A DNA stretch of 43,133 nt from Microbacterium sp. SCN 70-27 (lineage in GTDB: Bacteria; Actinomycetota; Actinomycetes; Actinomycetales; Microbacteriaceae). The DNA is taken from assembly GCA_001724425.1 (NCBI GenBank), contig MEEK01000022.1, forward strand, positions 1-43,133, given 5' to 3'. This document shows positions 32,740 through 39,607 of the stretch, one piece after another. The notes under the pieces were generated by a model that was not told the origin of the DNA, did no database searches, and saw nothing but the letters and a program-made list of their open reading frames with translations. The stretch's first letter is position 1, and each line of letters begins with the position of its first letter. A program made the translations under genes and the position numbers.

Positions 32740-33369
32740 ATGCGTGTGCACCTGTCCGAGTGGGAGTGGGCCTGCTGCGGCGATCCGTTCGAGGTCGGCG
32801 ACGAGGTGGAGTTCTCCGTCCGGCCGCCGAGCGCGTGGCTGGGCGAGAACTACGGCCCGCTCGGAGAGGGCGTCGACTGGGAGGAGTCGCACCACGCGAC
32901 GGGACCCGACGACGAACCGACCGAGACGATCCGTGGCACGGTCCGGGCGATCGCCGCGATCCGTCTGCAGTACACGAGGCGGCGCGAGCCGTGGACGCCG
33001 AAGCAGATCGCCGAGAACCAGGCGCGCTGGGAGGAGGCGGTCGCGGCCGCCGCGGGTGGCGACGGACTCGGCGAAGACGGGTCTGGTGAGGGCGGATTCG
33101 GCTGGTTCGCGTACTCACCGCTGTCGGCGCAGCCGAAGCCCTGCACGCTCGTCGATGAACCCGTGCTCGGCGCCGTCCGCACCGAACCCATCGACAGGGC
33201 GCCCTTCAGAGGACAAGACGAGGACGTGCCTCCGACGCAGACCTCGGATGCCATGACGGATGCCGAAGACGAGTCGCTCGATCCCGTCGAGCACCTGACC
33301 GGCTACCTCGTCGAGCTCGAGCCGTTCGGCGCGCCCGCCGGCACTCCGACCGGAGCGGTCAGCCTCTGA
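32740..33369 (+). CDS. DUF6578-like hypothetical protein
   Basis: 209 residues. MRVHLSEWEWACCGDPFEVGDEVEF at the N-terminus (two adjacent Cys) and GWFAYSPLSAQPKPC in the middle resemble actinobacterial proteins annotated DUF6578; the name is from memory and not checked. Residues ~98-125 are Gly/Glu/Ala-rich, and ~150-180 form an acidic, disordered stretch. No catalytic motif recognised. No clear ribosome site, so it may be translated by coupling to the Nudix gene. Its 3' end overlaps folA (opposite strand) by 11 bases. Confidence 0.7.
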   Translation: MRVHLSEWEWACCGDPFEVGDEVEFSVRPPSAWLGENYGPLGEGVDWEESHHATGPDDEPTETIRGTVRAIAAIRLQYTRRREPWTPKQIAENQARWEEAVAAAAGGDGLGEDGSGEGGFGWFAYSPLSAQPKPCTLVDEPVLGAVRTEPIDRAPFRGQDEDVPPTQTSDAMTDAEDESLDPVEHLTGYLVELEPFGAPAGTPTGAVSL

Positions 33370-33853
33370 CGAGCGTCAGGAACCGGTAGGGCACGCCCGT
33401 GCGCGACACCGACCAGCCCTCCTGAGGTTCGATGCGGGCGACGTTCCACCCGGGCCGCTCCGGCGCGAACGTGTCCCCGTCGACCTCCAGGTCGAGCTCC
33501 GTGACCTCGAGGACGTCGGCACGCCCGATCGCCTCTGCGAACAGCCTCGCGCCACCGATCACCCACGCGGCCGGGACCTCCCTGACCAGGTCGAGCGCGG
33601 CATCCAGTGATCCCGCCCGCTCGGCGCCGTCTGCCTGCCACGAGTCCGATCCGGTCACGACGATGTTGCGTCTGCCCGGCAGCGGCCGGAACCGCTCGGG
33701 GAAAGACTCCCAGGTGCGTCGCCCCATGATCACGGGCGCGCCGAGCGTGACCTCGCGGAAGTGAGCGAGGTCCTCGGGGACGCTCCAGGGCATGCCCCCG
33801 TCGCGGCCGATGACGCGCCCGCGCGCCTCGGCCCACACGAGTCCCAGCCGCAT
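33359..33853 (-). CDS. folA: Dihydrofolate reductase
   Basis: 164 residues. It reduces dihydrofolate to tetrahydrofolate with NADPH, regenerating the cofactor used by ThyA just upstream. GRVIGRDGGMPWSVPEDLAHF holds the catalytic acid Asp28 in PEDLAHF; VIMGRRTWESFP and RRNIVVTGS are NADPH-binding strands; AWVIGGARLFAEAI is the Gly-Gly loop. Start ATG 33853, five bases after the thyA stop, so co-translated. The 3' end overlaps the convergent upstream gene by 11 bases. Confidence 0.95.
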   Translation of the reverse strand: MRLGLVWAEARGRVIGRDGGMPWSVPEDLAHFREVTLGAPVIMGRRTWESFPERFRPLPGRRNIVVTGSDSWQADGAERAGSLDAALDLVREVPAAWVIGGARLFAEAIGRADVLEVTELDLEVDGDTFAPERPGWNVARIEPQEGWSVSRTGVPYRFLTLVRG

Positions 33854-33858
33854 CGCCG

Positions 33859-34671
33859 TCAGACCGCCACGGCGGCGCGGATCGCGGGGTGGTGCTGGTA
33901 GTCGGAGACGACGATGTCGTCGTACGTGTAGTCGAAGATCGACGCGGGCTTCCGCGCGAACGAGAGCGTCGGGTATGGGTAGGCGTCACGCGAGAGCTGC
34001 TCGCGCACCTGGTCGACGTGGTTGTCGTAGACGTGGCAGTCGCCGCCCGTCCACACGAAGTCACCCGGCTCGAGACCGGTCTGCTGCGCGATCATCATCG
34101 TCAGCAGCGCGTAGGAGGCGATGTTGAAGGGAACCCCGAGGAACATGTCGGCGGAGCGCTGATACAGCTGGCACGACAGCTTGCCATCGGCGACATAGAA
34201 CTGGAACAGCGCGTGGCAGGGCGCGAGGGCCATGTCGGGGATGTCCGCCGGGTTCCACGCCGACACGATGAGGCGGCGCGAGTCGGGGTTCGTGCGGATC
34301 TGCTCGATCACCTGCGAAATCTGGTCGATGCTCTCCCCCGACGGCGTCGGCCACGAGCGCCACTGCACGCCGTAGACAGGCCCCAGTTCGCCACGCTCGT
34401 CCGCCCACTCGTCCCAGATGGTGACGCCGTTCTCCTGCAGCCAGGCGACGTTCGACTCGCCGCGCAGGAACCACAGCAGTTCGTACACGATCGATTTGAG
34501 GTGCACGCGCTTCGTCGTGATGAGCGGGAACCCCTGCGACAGGTCGAAGCGGATCTGCCGTCCGAAGACGCTCGTCGTGCCGGTGCCCGTGCGATCGTCC
34601 TTGTGGACGCCGTCGGCGAGCACCTCACGGAGGAGGTCTTCATAAGGGGTGGGAATGGATGCCTCGCTCAC
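33859..34671 (-). CDS. thyA: Thymidylate synthase (ThyA type)
   Basis: 270 residues. It methylates dUMP to dTMP with methylene-THF, giving dihydrofolate for Fol[20 protein letters not shown] (Arg for phosphate), [16 protein letters not shown], catalytic Cys152 in [12 protein letters not shown], and [18 protein letters not shown]. Length and residues are canonical. Start GTG 34671 is seven bases after TAATCT (34679-34684), the leaderless pattern. thyA-folA is a two-gene operon. Confidence 0.97.
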   Translation of the reverse strand: MSEASIPTPYEDLLREVLADGVHKDDRTGTGTTSVFGRQIRFDLSQGFPLITTKRVHLKSIVYELLWFLRGESNVAWLQENGVTIWDEWADERGELGPVYGVQWRSWPTPSGESIDQISQVIEQIRTNPDSRRLIVSAWNPADIPDMALAPCHALFQFYVADGKLSCQLYQRSADMFLGVPFNIASYALLTMMIAQQTGLEPGDFVWTGGDCHVYDNHVDQVREQLSRDAYPYPTLSFARKPASIFDYTYDDIVVSDYQHHPAIRAAVAV

Positions 34672-34884
34672 GCCTCACAGATTACCCGCACCCTCCGACG
34701 TCGGGGCCGGCGCCATCACACTCGCGAGGCAGCACCGGCCGTCACCCAGGCCTCGGCACGCAGGCTCGAAGGGACGCCGCCCGGGCCCCAGCACGCACGG
34801 CGCCGGAAACGACCCTCACCGGATTGTGACGCCCCGTGGCCTGCCCACCCGCCCACGGCAGGGCAAGGGTTAGCATGGTCGACT

Positions 34885-35322
34885 GTGAATCTCTTCGCTG
34901 GCGCTCTGGTGCTCGCCGCGCTCCTCGCGGTGACCGTGGGCGTGGGACTTGCGCTCCGTTGGCAGCAGAACCGGCCGCGCCGTCTCAACCCGACCGAGGT
35001 CGTCGACCCGCAGCGCCTCGGCGCCGAGTCCCTCGGCGAGAACGCCACGCTGTTGCAGTTCAGCACCGAGATGTGCGGACGATGCCCGGGAGTGCACCGC
35101 ACGCTCGGCTCGATCGCGGGCGATCGCGACGGTGTCATGCACCTCGACGTCGATCTGACCCACCGACCCGACATCGCGAAGCACTTCCATGTGCTGCAGA
35201 CCCCGACGACGCTGATACTCGATCGCGACGGCGTCGTCCAGACCCGTTTCGGCGGCACGCCGAGCCGTTCCGCCGTGGAGCTCGAACTCGCCCGCGTCAC
35301 GGCCGAGGCCGGCGGTGCCTGA
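34885..35322 (+). CDS. Membrane-anchored thioredoxin-like protein
   Basis: 145 residues. One N-terminal membrane segment (about 3-25) and a thioredoxin fold (about 50-140): LLQFSTEMCGRCPGVHRTLG with a CxxC pair Cys64/Cys67 (CGRC, unlike the CGPC of housekeeping thioredoxin), and the cis-proline loop LQTPTTLILD. Likely a thiol-disulfide exchange protein; whether the domain faces in or out is unclear because the N-terminus is short and uncharged. Start GTG 34885 follows TAGCAT (34871-34876) by eight bases. It overlaps the DUF4395 gene by eight bases, so the pair is an operon. Confidence 0.85.
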   Translation: MNLFAGALVLAALLAVTVGVGLALRWQQNRPRRLNPTEVVDPQRLGAESLGENATLLQFSTEMCGRCPGVHRTLGSIAGDRDGVMHLDVDLTHRPDIAKHFHVLQTPTTLILDRDGVVQTRFGGTPSRSAVELELARVTAEAGGA

Positions 35323-35899
35323 ATCGCATGCGCCGAAAGGCATAGATCCCCGCGGGCCGCGCTTCGCGGCATCCATCACCGCCGTCCTTCTCCTCATCGC
35401 CACGTTCCTCGCGCTCGTCGGTCCCTCGACGGCACGGGCCGCGACACTCGGATGGTTCACGTACCAGCCGCTGGACGATTCGAGTTTCGCGTTCGTCGCC
35501 GACTCCTGGCTCCTTCCGCAGCTGAGCGTCGCTCAGCGGGCGTCGGATCCGGCGTTCGTCGTGACGCTGGTCATCGCGCTGCTGTTCCTGTGGAGCGTGC
35601 TCTCGCCGCGCACGGCACCGTGGGGCGCGCTCTACCGCAGGGCCGTCGCTCCGCGGTTGGCGCCGCCGACCGATCTCGAAGATCCTCGCCCGCCGCGATT
35701 CGCGCAGGGCGTCGGGCTCGCAGTCACGTCGATCGGCCTCGTGCTGCACCTCCTGGGGCTGCCATGGGCACTCCCGATCGCGACGGCCATGGCGTTCGCC
35801 GCTGCGTTCCTCAACGCGGTGTTCTCCCTGTGCCTCGGATGCCAGCTGTACCTGCTGCTGCAGCGCGCGGGCCTCGTCGGCCGCCCGGCCGCCGTCTGA
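35315..35899 (+). CDS. DUF4395 integral membrane protein
   Basis: 194 residues. A hydrophobic segment near 20-45, then a second at 80-95 and two more near 130-185; FLNAVFSLCLGCQLYLLLQRAG at the C-terminus holds a conserved C-x-x-C in the membrane. DUF4395 proteins accompany thioredoxins and sulfurtransferases; a role in moving thiol electrons or sulfur across the membrane is plausible but unproven. Start GTG 35315 overlaps the thioredoxin-like gene. Confidence 0.85.
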   Translation: MPESHAPKGIDPRGPRFAASITAVLLLIATFLALVGPSTARAATLGWFTYQPLDDSSFAFVADSWLLPQLSVAQRASDPAFVVTLVIALLFLWSVLSPRTAPWGALYRRAVAPRLAPPTDLEDPRPPRFAQGVGLAVTSIGLVLHLLGLPWALPIATAMAFAAAFLNAVFSLCLGCQLYLLLQRAGLVGRPAAV

Positions 35900-35927
35900 C
35901 CCCCTCCCCTGGGCGGAGCCGGGCGTC

Positions 35928-35974
35928 TAGGCTCGTGCCAGGCGTGACTGCGCCGCACCGCCATCCAGGAGGAG
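35928..35974 (+). promoter_or_regulatory. osmC promoter -10 and ribosome-binding site
   Basis: TAGGCT (35928-35933) and AGGAGGAG (35967-35974) five bases before the osmC ATG. This gene, unlike many here, has a normal leader of about 40 bases. Confidence 0.6.
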
Positions 35975-35979
35975 ACATC

Positions 35980-36405
35980 ATGAGCGTGACCAGCGAAGCC
36001 AGCACCAGCTGGAAGGGGAGCCTCGTCGACGGCGCCGGCGAGATCGCCTTCGAAAGCTCCAACCAGGGGCCCTTCGCCGTCAACTGGAAGGCCCGCAGCG
36101 AGGGCTCGACCTCCGTGACGACGCCCGAAGAGCTGCTCGCCGCGGCGCATTCGTCGTGCTTCACGATGGCGCTCTCACACGCCCTCTCGCAGAACGGGAC
36201 GCCGCCGCAGAGCGTCGAGACGACGGCATCCGTCACGTTCATCCCCGGAACCGGCATCACCGGATCGCACCTCAACGTCAGCGCCGTCGTCCCCGGCATC
36301 TCGGCGGAGGACTTCGACCGCATCGCCGGTGAGGCGAAGGCCGGATGCCCCGTGTCGGCGGCTCTCGCGGGAATCGAGATCACCCTCGAGGCCTCGCTTG
36401 CCTGA
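35980..36405 (+). CDS. OsmC family peroxiredoxin-like protein
   Basis: 141 residues. Reduces organic hydroperoxides with a cysteine pair: Cys60 in AAAHSSCFTMALSHAL and Cys123 in GEAKAGCPVSAALA. The family signature TTPEELLAAAHSSCF is clear. Belongs to the OsmC rather than Ohr branch (ends EITLEASLA). Start ATG 35980 is set by AGGAGGAG (35967-35974). The following epimerase gene overlaps the last eight bases. Confidence 0.93.
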   Translation: MSVTSEASTSWKGSLVDGAGEIAFESSNQGPFAVNWKARSEGSTSVTTPEELLAAAHSSCFTMALSHALSQNGTPPQSVETTASVTFIPGTGITGSHLNVSAVVPGISAEDFDRIAGEAKAGCPVSAALAGIEITLEASLA

Positions 36406-37306
36406 TACTCCCGCGCGCGTCGTCATCGCCGGCTCATCGGGCCTCATCGGCGGTGCGCTCGTGGAGTCCCTGCGTGCCGACGGCGTCGCCATCACCCGGC
36501 TCGTCCGCCGCGAGGCCTCCGCCCCCGACGAGGTGTCGTGGGATCCGCAACGCTCCCGGCTCGACCCGCGAGTCCTCGAGGGGGCGCGCGCCGTCGTGGG
36601 CTTGAACGGCGCGAGCATCGGACGGTTCCCGTGGACGCGCCGCTACAAGCACGACCTCGTGTGGTCGCGGCTCGCGCCGACGCAGGCGATCGCCGCGGCC
36701 GTGCGCGCCCTCGGCACCGACGCTCCGGCGTTCGTGTCCGGCTCGGCAGTCGGGTACTACCCGTCCGCACCGGGCCGACCGCTGACGGAGGATGCCGCGC
36801 GCGGCGACACCTTCCTCGCCGACCTGTGCGGCGAGTGGGAGGCCGCGGCTCACGCCGCCGACACCCATGCCCGCGTCGCGACCCTGCGCACCGCCCCCGT
36901 CGTCCACGCCGAAGGGGTGCTGAAGCCCCTCATGCTCCTCACCCGGATGGGGCTGTCCGGCCCGATCGGTCGCGGTACACAGGCGTGGCCGTGGATCTCC
37001 CTGACCGACGAGGTCCGCGCCATCCGGCACGTGATCGACGGCGACCTCGAGGGCCCCGTGAACCTCAGCGGACCCACACGGGCCACCGCGAACGATCTCG
37101 GCTTCGCCCTCGCCCGCCGGATGAACCGCCCGTACATCCTCCGTGCACCCGTGTGGGGCGTCACCGCTGCGCTCGGCGCGGATGCCACCGAGGCGCTGCT
37201 CACGAGCGACATGCACGTGGTCCCGGCACGCCTGGAGGCATCCGGTTTCACGTTCACGCACGCGACGGTCGAGGATGCCGTTGCGGCGGCCGTGCCCGCG
37301 CGCTGA
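36398..37306 (+). CDS. TIGR01777 family epimerase (NAD-dependent, SDR fold)
   Basis: 302 residues. Extended-SDR Rossmann fold with VVIAGSSGLIGGALVESLRADG, then VVGLNGASIGRFPW, FVSGSAVGYYPS and the C-terminal DUF1731-like part (FALARRMNRPYILRAPVWGV, ALLTSDMHVVPARLEASGF). E. coli YfcH is the model; the substrate is unknown. Start TTG 36398 overlaps the osmC stop by eight bases; no ATG or GTG is near. Last gene of the rightward run. Confidence 0.88.
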   Translation: MPDTPARVVIAGSSGLIGGALVESLRADGVAITRLVRREASAPDEVSWDPQRSRLDPRVLEGARAVVGLNGASIGRFPWTRRYKHDLVWSRLAPTQAIAAAVRALGTDAPAFVSGSAVGYYPSAPGRPLTEDAARGDTFLADLCGEWEAAAHAADTHARVATLRTAPVVHAEGVLKPLMLLTRMGLSGPIGRGTQAWPWISLTDEVRAIRHVIDGDLEGPVNLSGPTRATANDLGFALARRMNRPYILRAPVWGVTAALGADATEALLTSDMHVVPARLEASGFTFTHATVEDAVAAAVPAR

Positions 37307-37312
37307 CGCGGG

Positions 37313-37762
37313 TCAGGGTCGCGGCTGCGCCTTCTCCAGGCGGATCGCCGTGCGAATCGCGGCGCGTGCGCGGGAGCGGTCGCCTGCGCCGTCGTAGGCG
37401 AGCCCGAGGCGGAACCAGACGCGCCAGTTCTCGGGGTCGCTCTCGACGGCCTCGCGATAGGCGGGGAACAGGGCATCCGCCTGCGCGCGATCGGGGCGTC
37501 CGCTGGGGCGGACGTCCATCTCTTCGGCTGGCAGATCATGTTCGTCCTCGAGCAACCGCCCGAGGCGCTGCGCGCCGAATCCGAACGCCAGTTCGCGCCA
37601 CAGAGCCCACACCGCGATGACGGGCAGCACGATGAGCGCGACGCCCATCGCGATGCCGATGGGTTCACCCGAAACGAGCAGCAGCCAGGCGCGCTGCGCG
37701 ACGAGGGCGATGTACACCGCCAGCAGCACCGCCATGAAGGCGACGCCGATGCGTGCGTTCAT
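37313..37762 (-). CDS. Small membrane protein with TPR-like C-terminus
   Basis: 149 residues. Two N-terminal membrane segments (about 5-30 and 35-58), then a cytoplasmic part with one tetratricopeptide-like unit: ALFPAYREAVESDPENWRVWF, RLGLAYDGAGDRSRARAAIRTA. Probably a scaffold; partner unknown. Start ATG 37762 overlaps the dapB stop by four bases (ATGA), so it is translationally tied to dapB. Convergent with the epimerase, seven bases away. Confidence 0.82.
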   Translation of the reverse strand: MNARIGVAFMAVLLAVYIALVAQRAWLLLVSGEPIGIAMGVALIVLPVIAVWALWRELAFGFGAQRLGRLLEDEHDLPAEEMDVRPSGRPDRAQADALFPAYREAVESDPENWRVWFRLGLAYDGAGDRSRARAAIRTAIRLEKAQPRP

Positions 37763-38574
37763 GCGCCGGTCGCGCGTGCGACCTGGCCCGGCACGCCGCC
37801 TTCGTCGATCGGGGTGCGGGTGCGGGGCGGCGTACGCGGCCGCAGGCCCAGGTCGATGAGCGCGTCGAGGCCGACCGTCACGCCGCGCGCATCACGGGCC
37901 GCGGCGAGCGCCACCCGGATGCCGGGTGCGTATGCAAGCGTGGGATCGATCGTGTCGTGCACGATCGTGAGCGACTCCCCCGGCCCCGCGAGGATCGTCT
38001 CCTGCCGTGCGATGACTCCCGGGCGCCGGAGCGAATGGACCGGGATGCTGGCGATCTGCTGGCCGCGGGCGCGCTGGTCGACGTGCGGGGCCTCGACGGG
38101 GCCGATCTCGTCACGGGCCGCAGCGATGAGTTCCGCCGTGCGCACGGCGGTGCCGCTCGGCGAGTCGACCTTGGTCTCGCGGTGGGTCTCGACGATCTCG
38201 ATCGACGGGAAGTGCGGTGCGGCGGCCGCGGCGAGTGCGGATCCGATGACCGAGCCGAGCGAGAAGTTGGGGATGAACACGGCGCCGGTCTCGGCGGCCT
38301 CGACGAGCGGCCGGACGAGCGCGATCCGCTCGGCGGACCATCCCGACGTGCCGACGAGGACGTTCAGTCCGCGCTCGATCGCTGCGCGGACGACGTCGAT
38401 CGAGATGCCGGGGACGGAGGCATCCACGACGAGATCCGCGCCGTCCATCTCGGCGAGGTCGCTCTGCGACCCCAGGACGGCGACGACCTCGAAGTCCGGC
38501 TCGGCATCGATGACGGCATGGATGATGCTTCCGAGCTTGCCGGTGCCGCCCACGAGGGCCACTCTCGTCGTCAT
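37759..38574 (-). CDS. dapB: 4-hydroxy-tetrahydrodipicolinate reductase
   Basis: 271 residues. Second step of lysine/DAP synthesis after DapA. Dinucleotide motif VALVGGTGKLGS, LVVDASVPG, and the catalytic loop IVETHRETKVDSPSGTA (His and Lys; the E. coli HH pair is TH here, as in other actinobacteria). The C-terminal RTPPRTRTPIDEGG tail is extra. ATG 38574 sits six bases after TAGGCT (38581-38586); this box overlaps that of the divergent gene. Confidence 0.95.
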   Translation of the reverse strand: MTTRVALVGGTGKLGSIIHAVIDAEPDFEVVAVLGSQSDLAEMDGADLVVDASVPGISIDVVRAAIERGLNVLVGTSGWSAERIALVRPLVEAAETGAVFIPNFSLGSVIGSALAAAAAPHFPSIEIVETHRETKVDSPSGTAVRTAELIAAARDEIGPVEAPHVDQRARGQQIASIPVHSLRRPGVIARQETILAGPGESLTIVHDTIDPTLAYAPGIRVALAAARDARGVTVGLDALIDLGLRPRTPPRTRTPIDEGGVPGQVARATGA

Positions 38575-38579
38575 GCCTC

Positions 38580-38586
38580 TAGCCTA
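38580..38586. promoter_or_regulatory. Shared overlapping -10 boxes for dapB and GNAT
   Basis: The 7-mer TAGCCTA reads TAGCCT on the plus strand (38580-38585) and TAGGCT on the minus strand (38581-38586). Each is exactly six bases from its ATG. The whole intergenic region is 17 bases, so each promoter's -35 would lie inside the other gene. Confidence 0.7.
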
Positions 38587-38591
38587 GGTGC

Positions 38592-39065
38592 ATGGTGTTG
38601 CTGGAACGCGTCTCCGCCGAAGACCCCCGCGCACGCACGATGCTGGCGGCGTACTTCCAGATGCGCGGCGAGGCCTTCCCGACCGGTCAGACGTACCGCC
38701 CGGTGTTTCCGGATGCCTCAGTGTTCACTCCCCCGGCGGGCGTCTTCCTCGTGCTGGTCGACGATGACGGGAACGATGTCGGCTGCGGAGGCATCCGCCG
38801 CATCGACGCCGGCGAGCGAGGGTCTCGCTACGAGGTGAAGCACCTGTACGTCGACCCGTCGACGCGCGGGCGCGGCTGGGGACGTCTGCTGCTCGAAGGC
38901 CTCGAGAGCCGGGCCAGCGAGTGGGGCGCGGCCGACCTGGTCCTCGACACCCACCACACGCTCGAGGCGGCCGGTGCCCTGTACGCCCGGAGCGGCTTCA
39001 CCCCGATCGAGCCCTACAACGACAACCCCAACGCGACGCGCTGGTACGGCAAGACCCTGCGCTGA
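38592..39065 (+). CDS. GNAT family N-acetyltransferase
   Basis: 157 residues. GNAT fold with VKHLYVDPSTRGRGWGRLLLEGLE (acetyl-CoA loop: Arg-Gly-Arg-Gly-Trp-Gly) and LVLDTHHTLEAAGALYARSGF; ends with PYNDNPNATRWYGKTL, a tail seen in PaiA/YkkB-like acetyltransferases of small molecules. Substrate unknown. Leaderless start, ATG 38592 six bases after TAGCCT. Divergent from dapB. Confidence 0.9.
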   Translation: MVLLERVSAEDPRARTMLAAYFQMRGEAFPTGQTYRPVFPDASVFTPPAGVFLVLVDDDGNDVGCGGIRRIDAGERGSRYEVKHLYVDPSTRGRGWGRLLLEGLESRASEWGAADLVLDTHHTLEAAGALYARSGFTPIEPYNDNPNATRWYGKTLR

Positions 39066-39079
39066 GCGTCGCGCGACGC
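39066..39079. terminator. Perfect 14-base palindrome between convergent genes
   Basis: GCGTCGCGCGACGC lies directly after the GNAT stop and before the RimB-like stop. Possible weak terminator; no U-tract. Confidence 0.3.
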
Positions 39080-39089
39080 GCCGGGCAGT

Positions 39090-39581
39090 TCAGTCCGGCT
39101 CGGAGGCGAGACCGTTGTTGCGGCGACGGATCGCCTTCGGGGCACGTCCGCCGAGGAAGGACGCGTGGGAGTCGACGAGGAAGCCGTGGCGGAGGGCCTC
39201 ACGCCCGATGAGCATGCGGAACCCCATCTTGTCGCGGTTGGTCAGGGTCAGTTCGACCGCGACCTCGCGCCCCGCGAGGCGGATCGTCTGCAGCACGACG
39301 TAGCGCCGCTGCGCATGTCCGGACGAGCTGCGCACCCGGCGCACATCGCGCACGGGCCACTCCATCGCGACCTCGTCGGCCCACGAGTGCTGCCACGGCC
39401 TGACGAGCCCGCGCACCCACGGATGCCCGTCGCGCTCGAACTCCTCGATATGGATGACATGCAGCGCCGAGGTCTGCGCGCCGGTGTCGAGTTTCGCTTT
39501 GATCCAGTCGAGACCGGCATCCGGCAGCGAAACCCATTCTCGCCACCCGACGACTGTGTTTGACTGGGCGGGTTGTTTCAC
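39090..39581 (-). CDS. RimB-type retropepsin-like zinc protease (PF05618)
   Basis: 163 residues. Family of putative ATP-dependent zinc proteases. VVGWREWVSLPDAGLDWIKA then the aspartic-type KLDTGAQTSALH (Asp-Thr-Gly), and MGFRMLIGREALRHGFLVD near the end. In Pseudomonas the homologue RimB acts with RimK in controlling S6 glutamylation. Start GTG 39581 has GGGAGG eight bases upstream. Divergent from rimK with 26 bases between the starts. No membrane segment. Role here is by analogy. Confidence 0.85.
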   Translation of the reverse strand: MKQPAQSNTVVGWREWVSLPDAGLDWIKAKLDTGAQTSALHVIHIEEFERDGHPWVRGLVRPWQHSWADEVAMEWPVRDVRRVRSSSGHAQRRYVVLQTIRLAGREVAVELTLTNRDKMGFRMLIGREALRHGFLVDSHASFLGGRAPKAIRRRNNGLASEPD

Positions 39582-39589
39582 GCTCCGAT
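39560..39589 (+). promoter_or_regulatory. Candidate rimK promoter
   Basis: TTGACT (39560-39565) and TCCGAT (39584-39589) spaced 18 bases, ending 18 bases before the rimK ATG. It lies within the start of the divergent protease gene. The -10 is poor. Confidence 0.4.
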
Positions 39590-39607
39590 CCTCCCAGAAG
39601 CACACGC

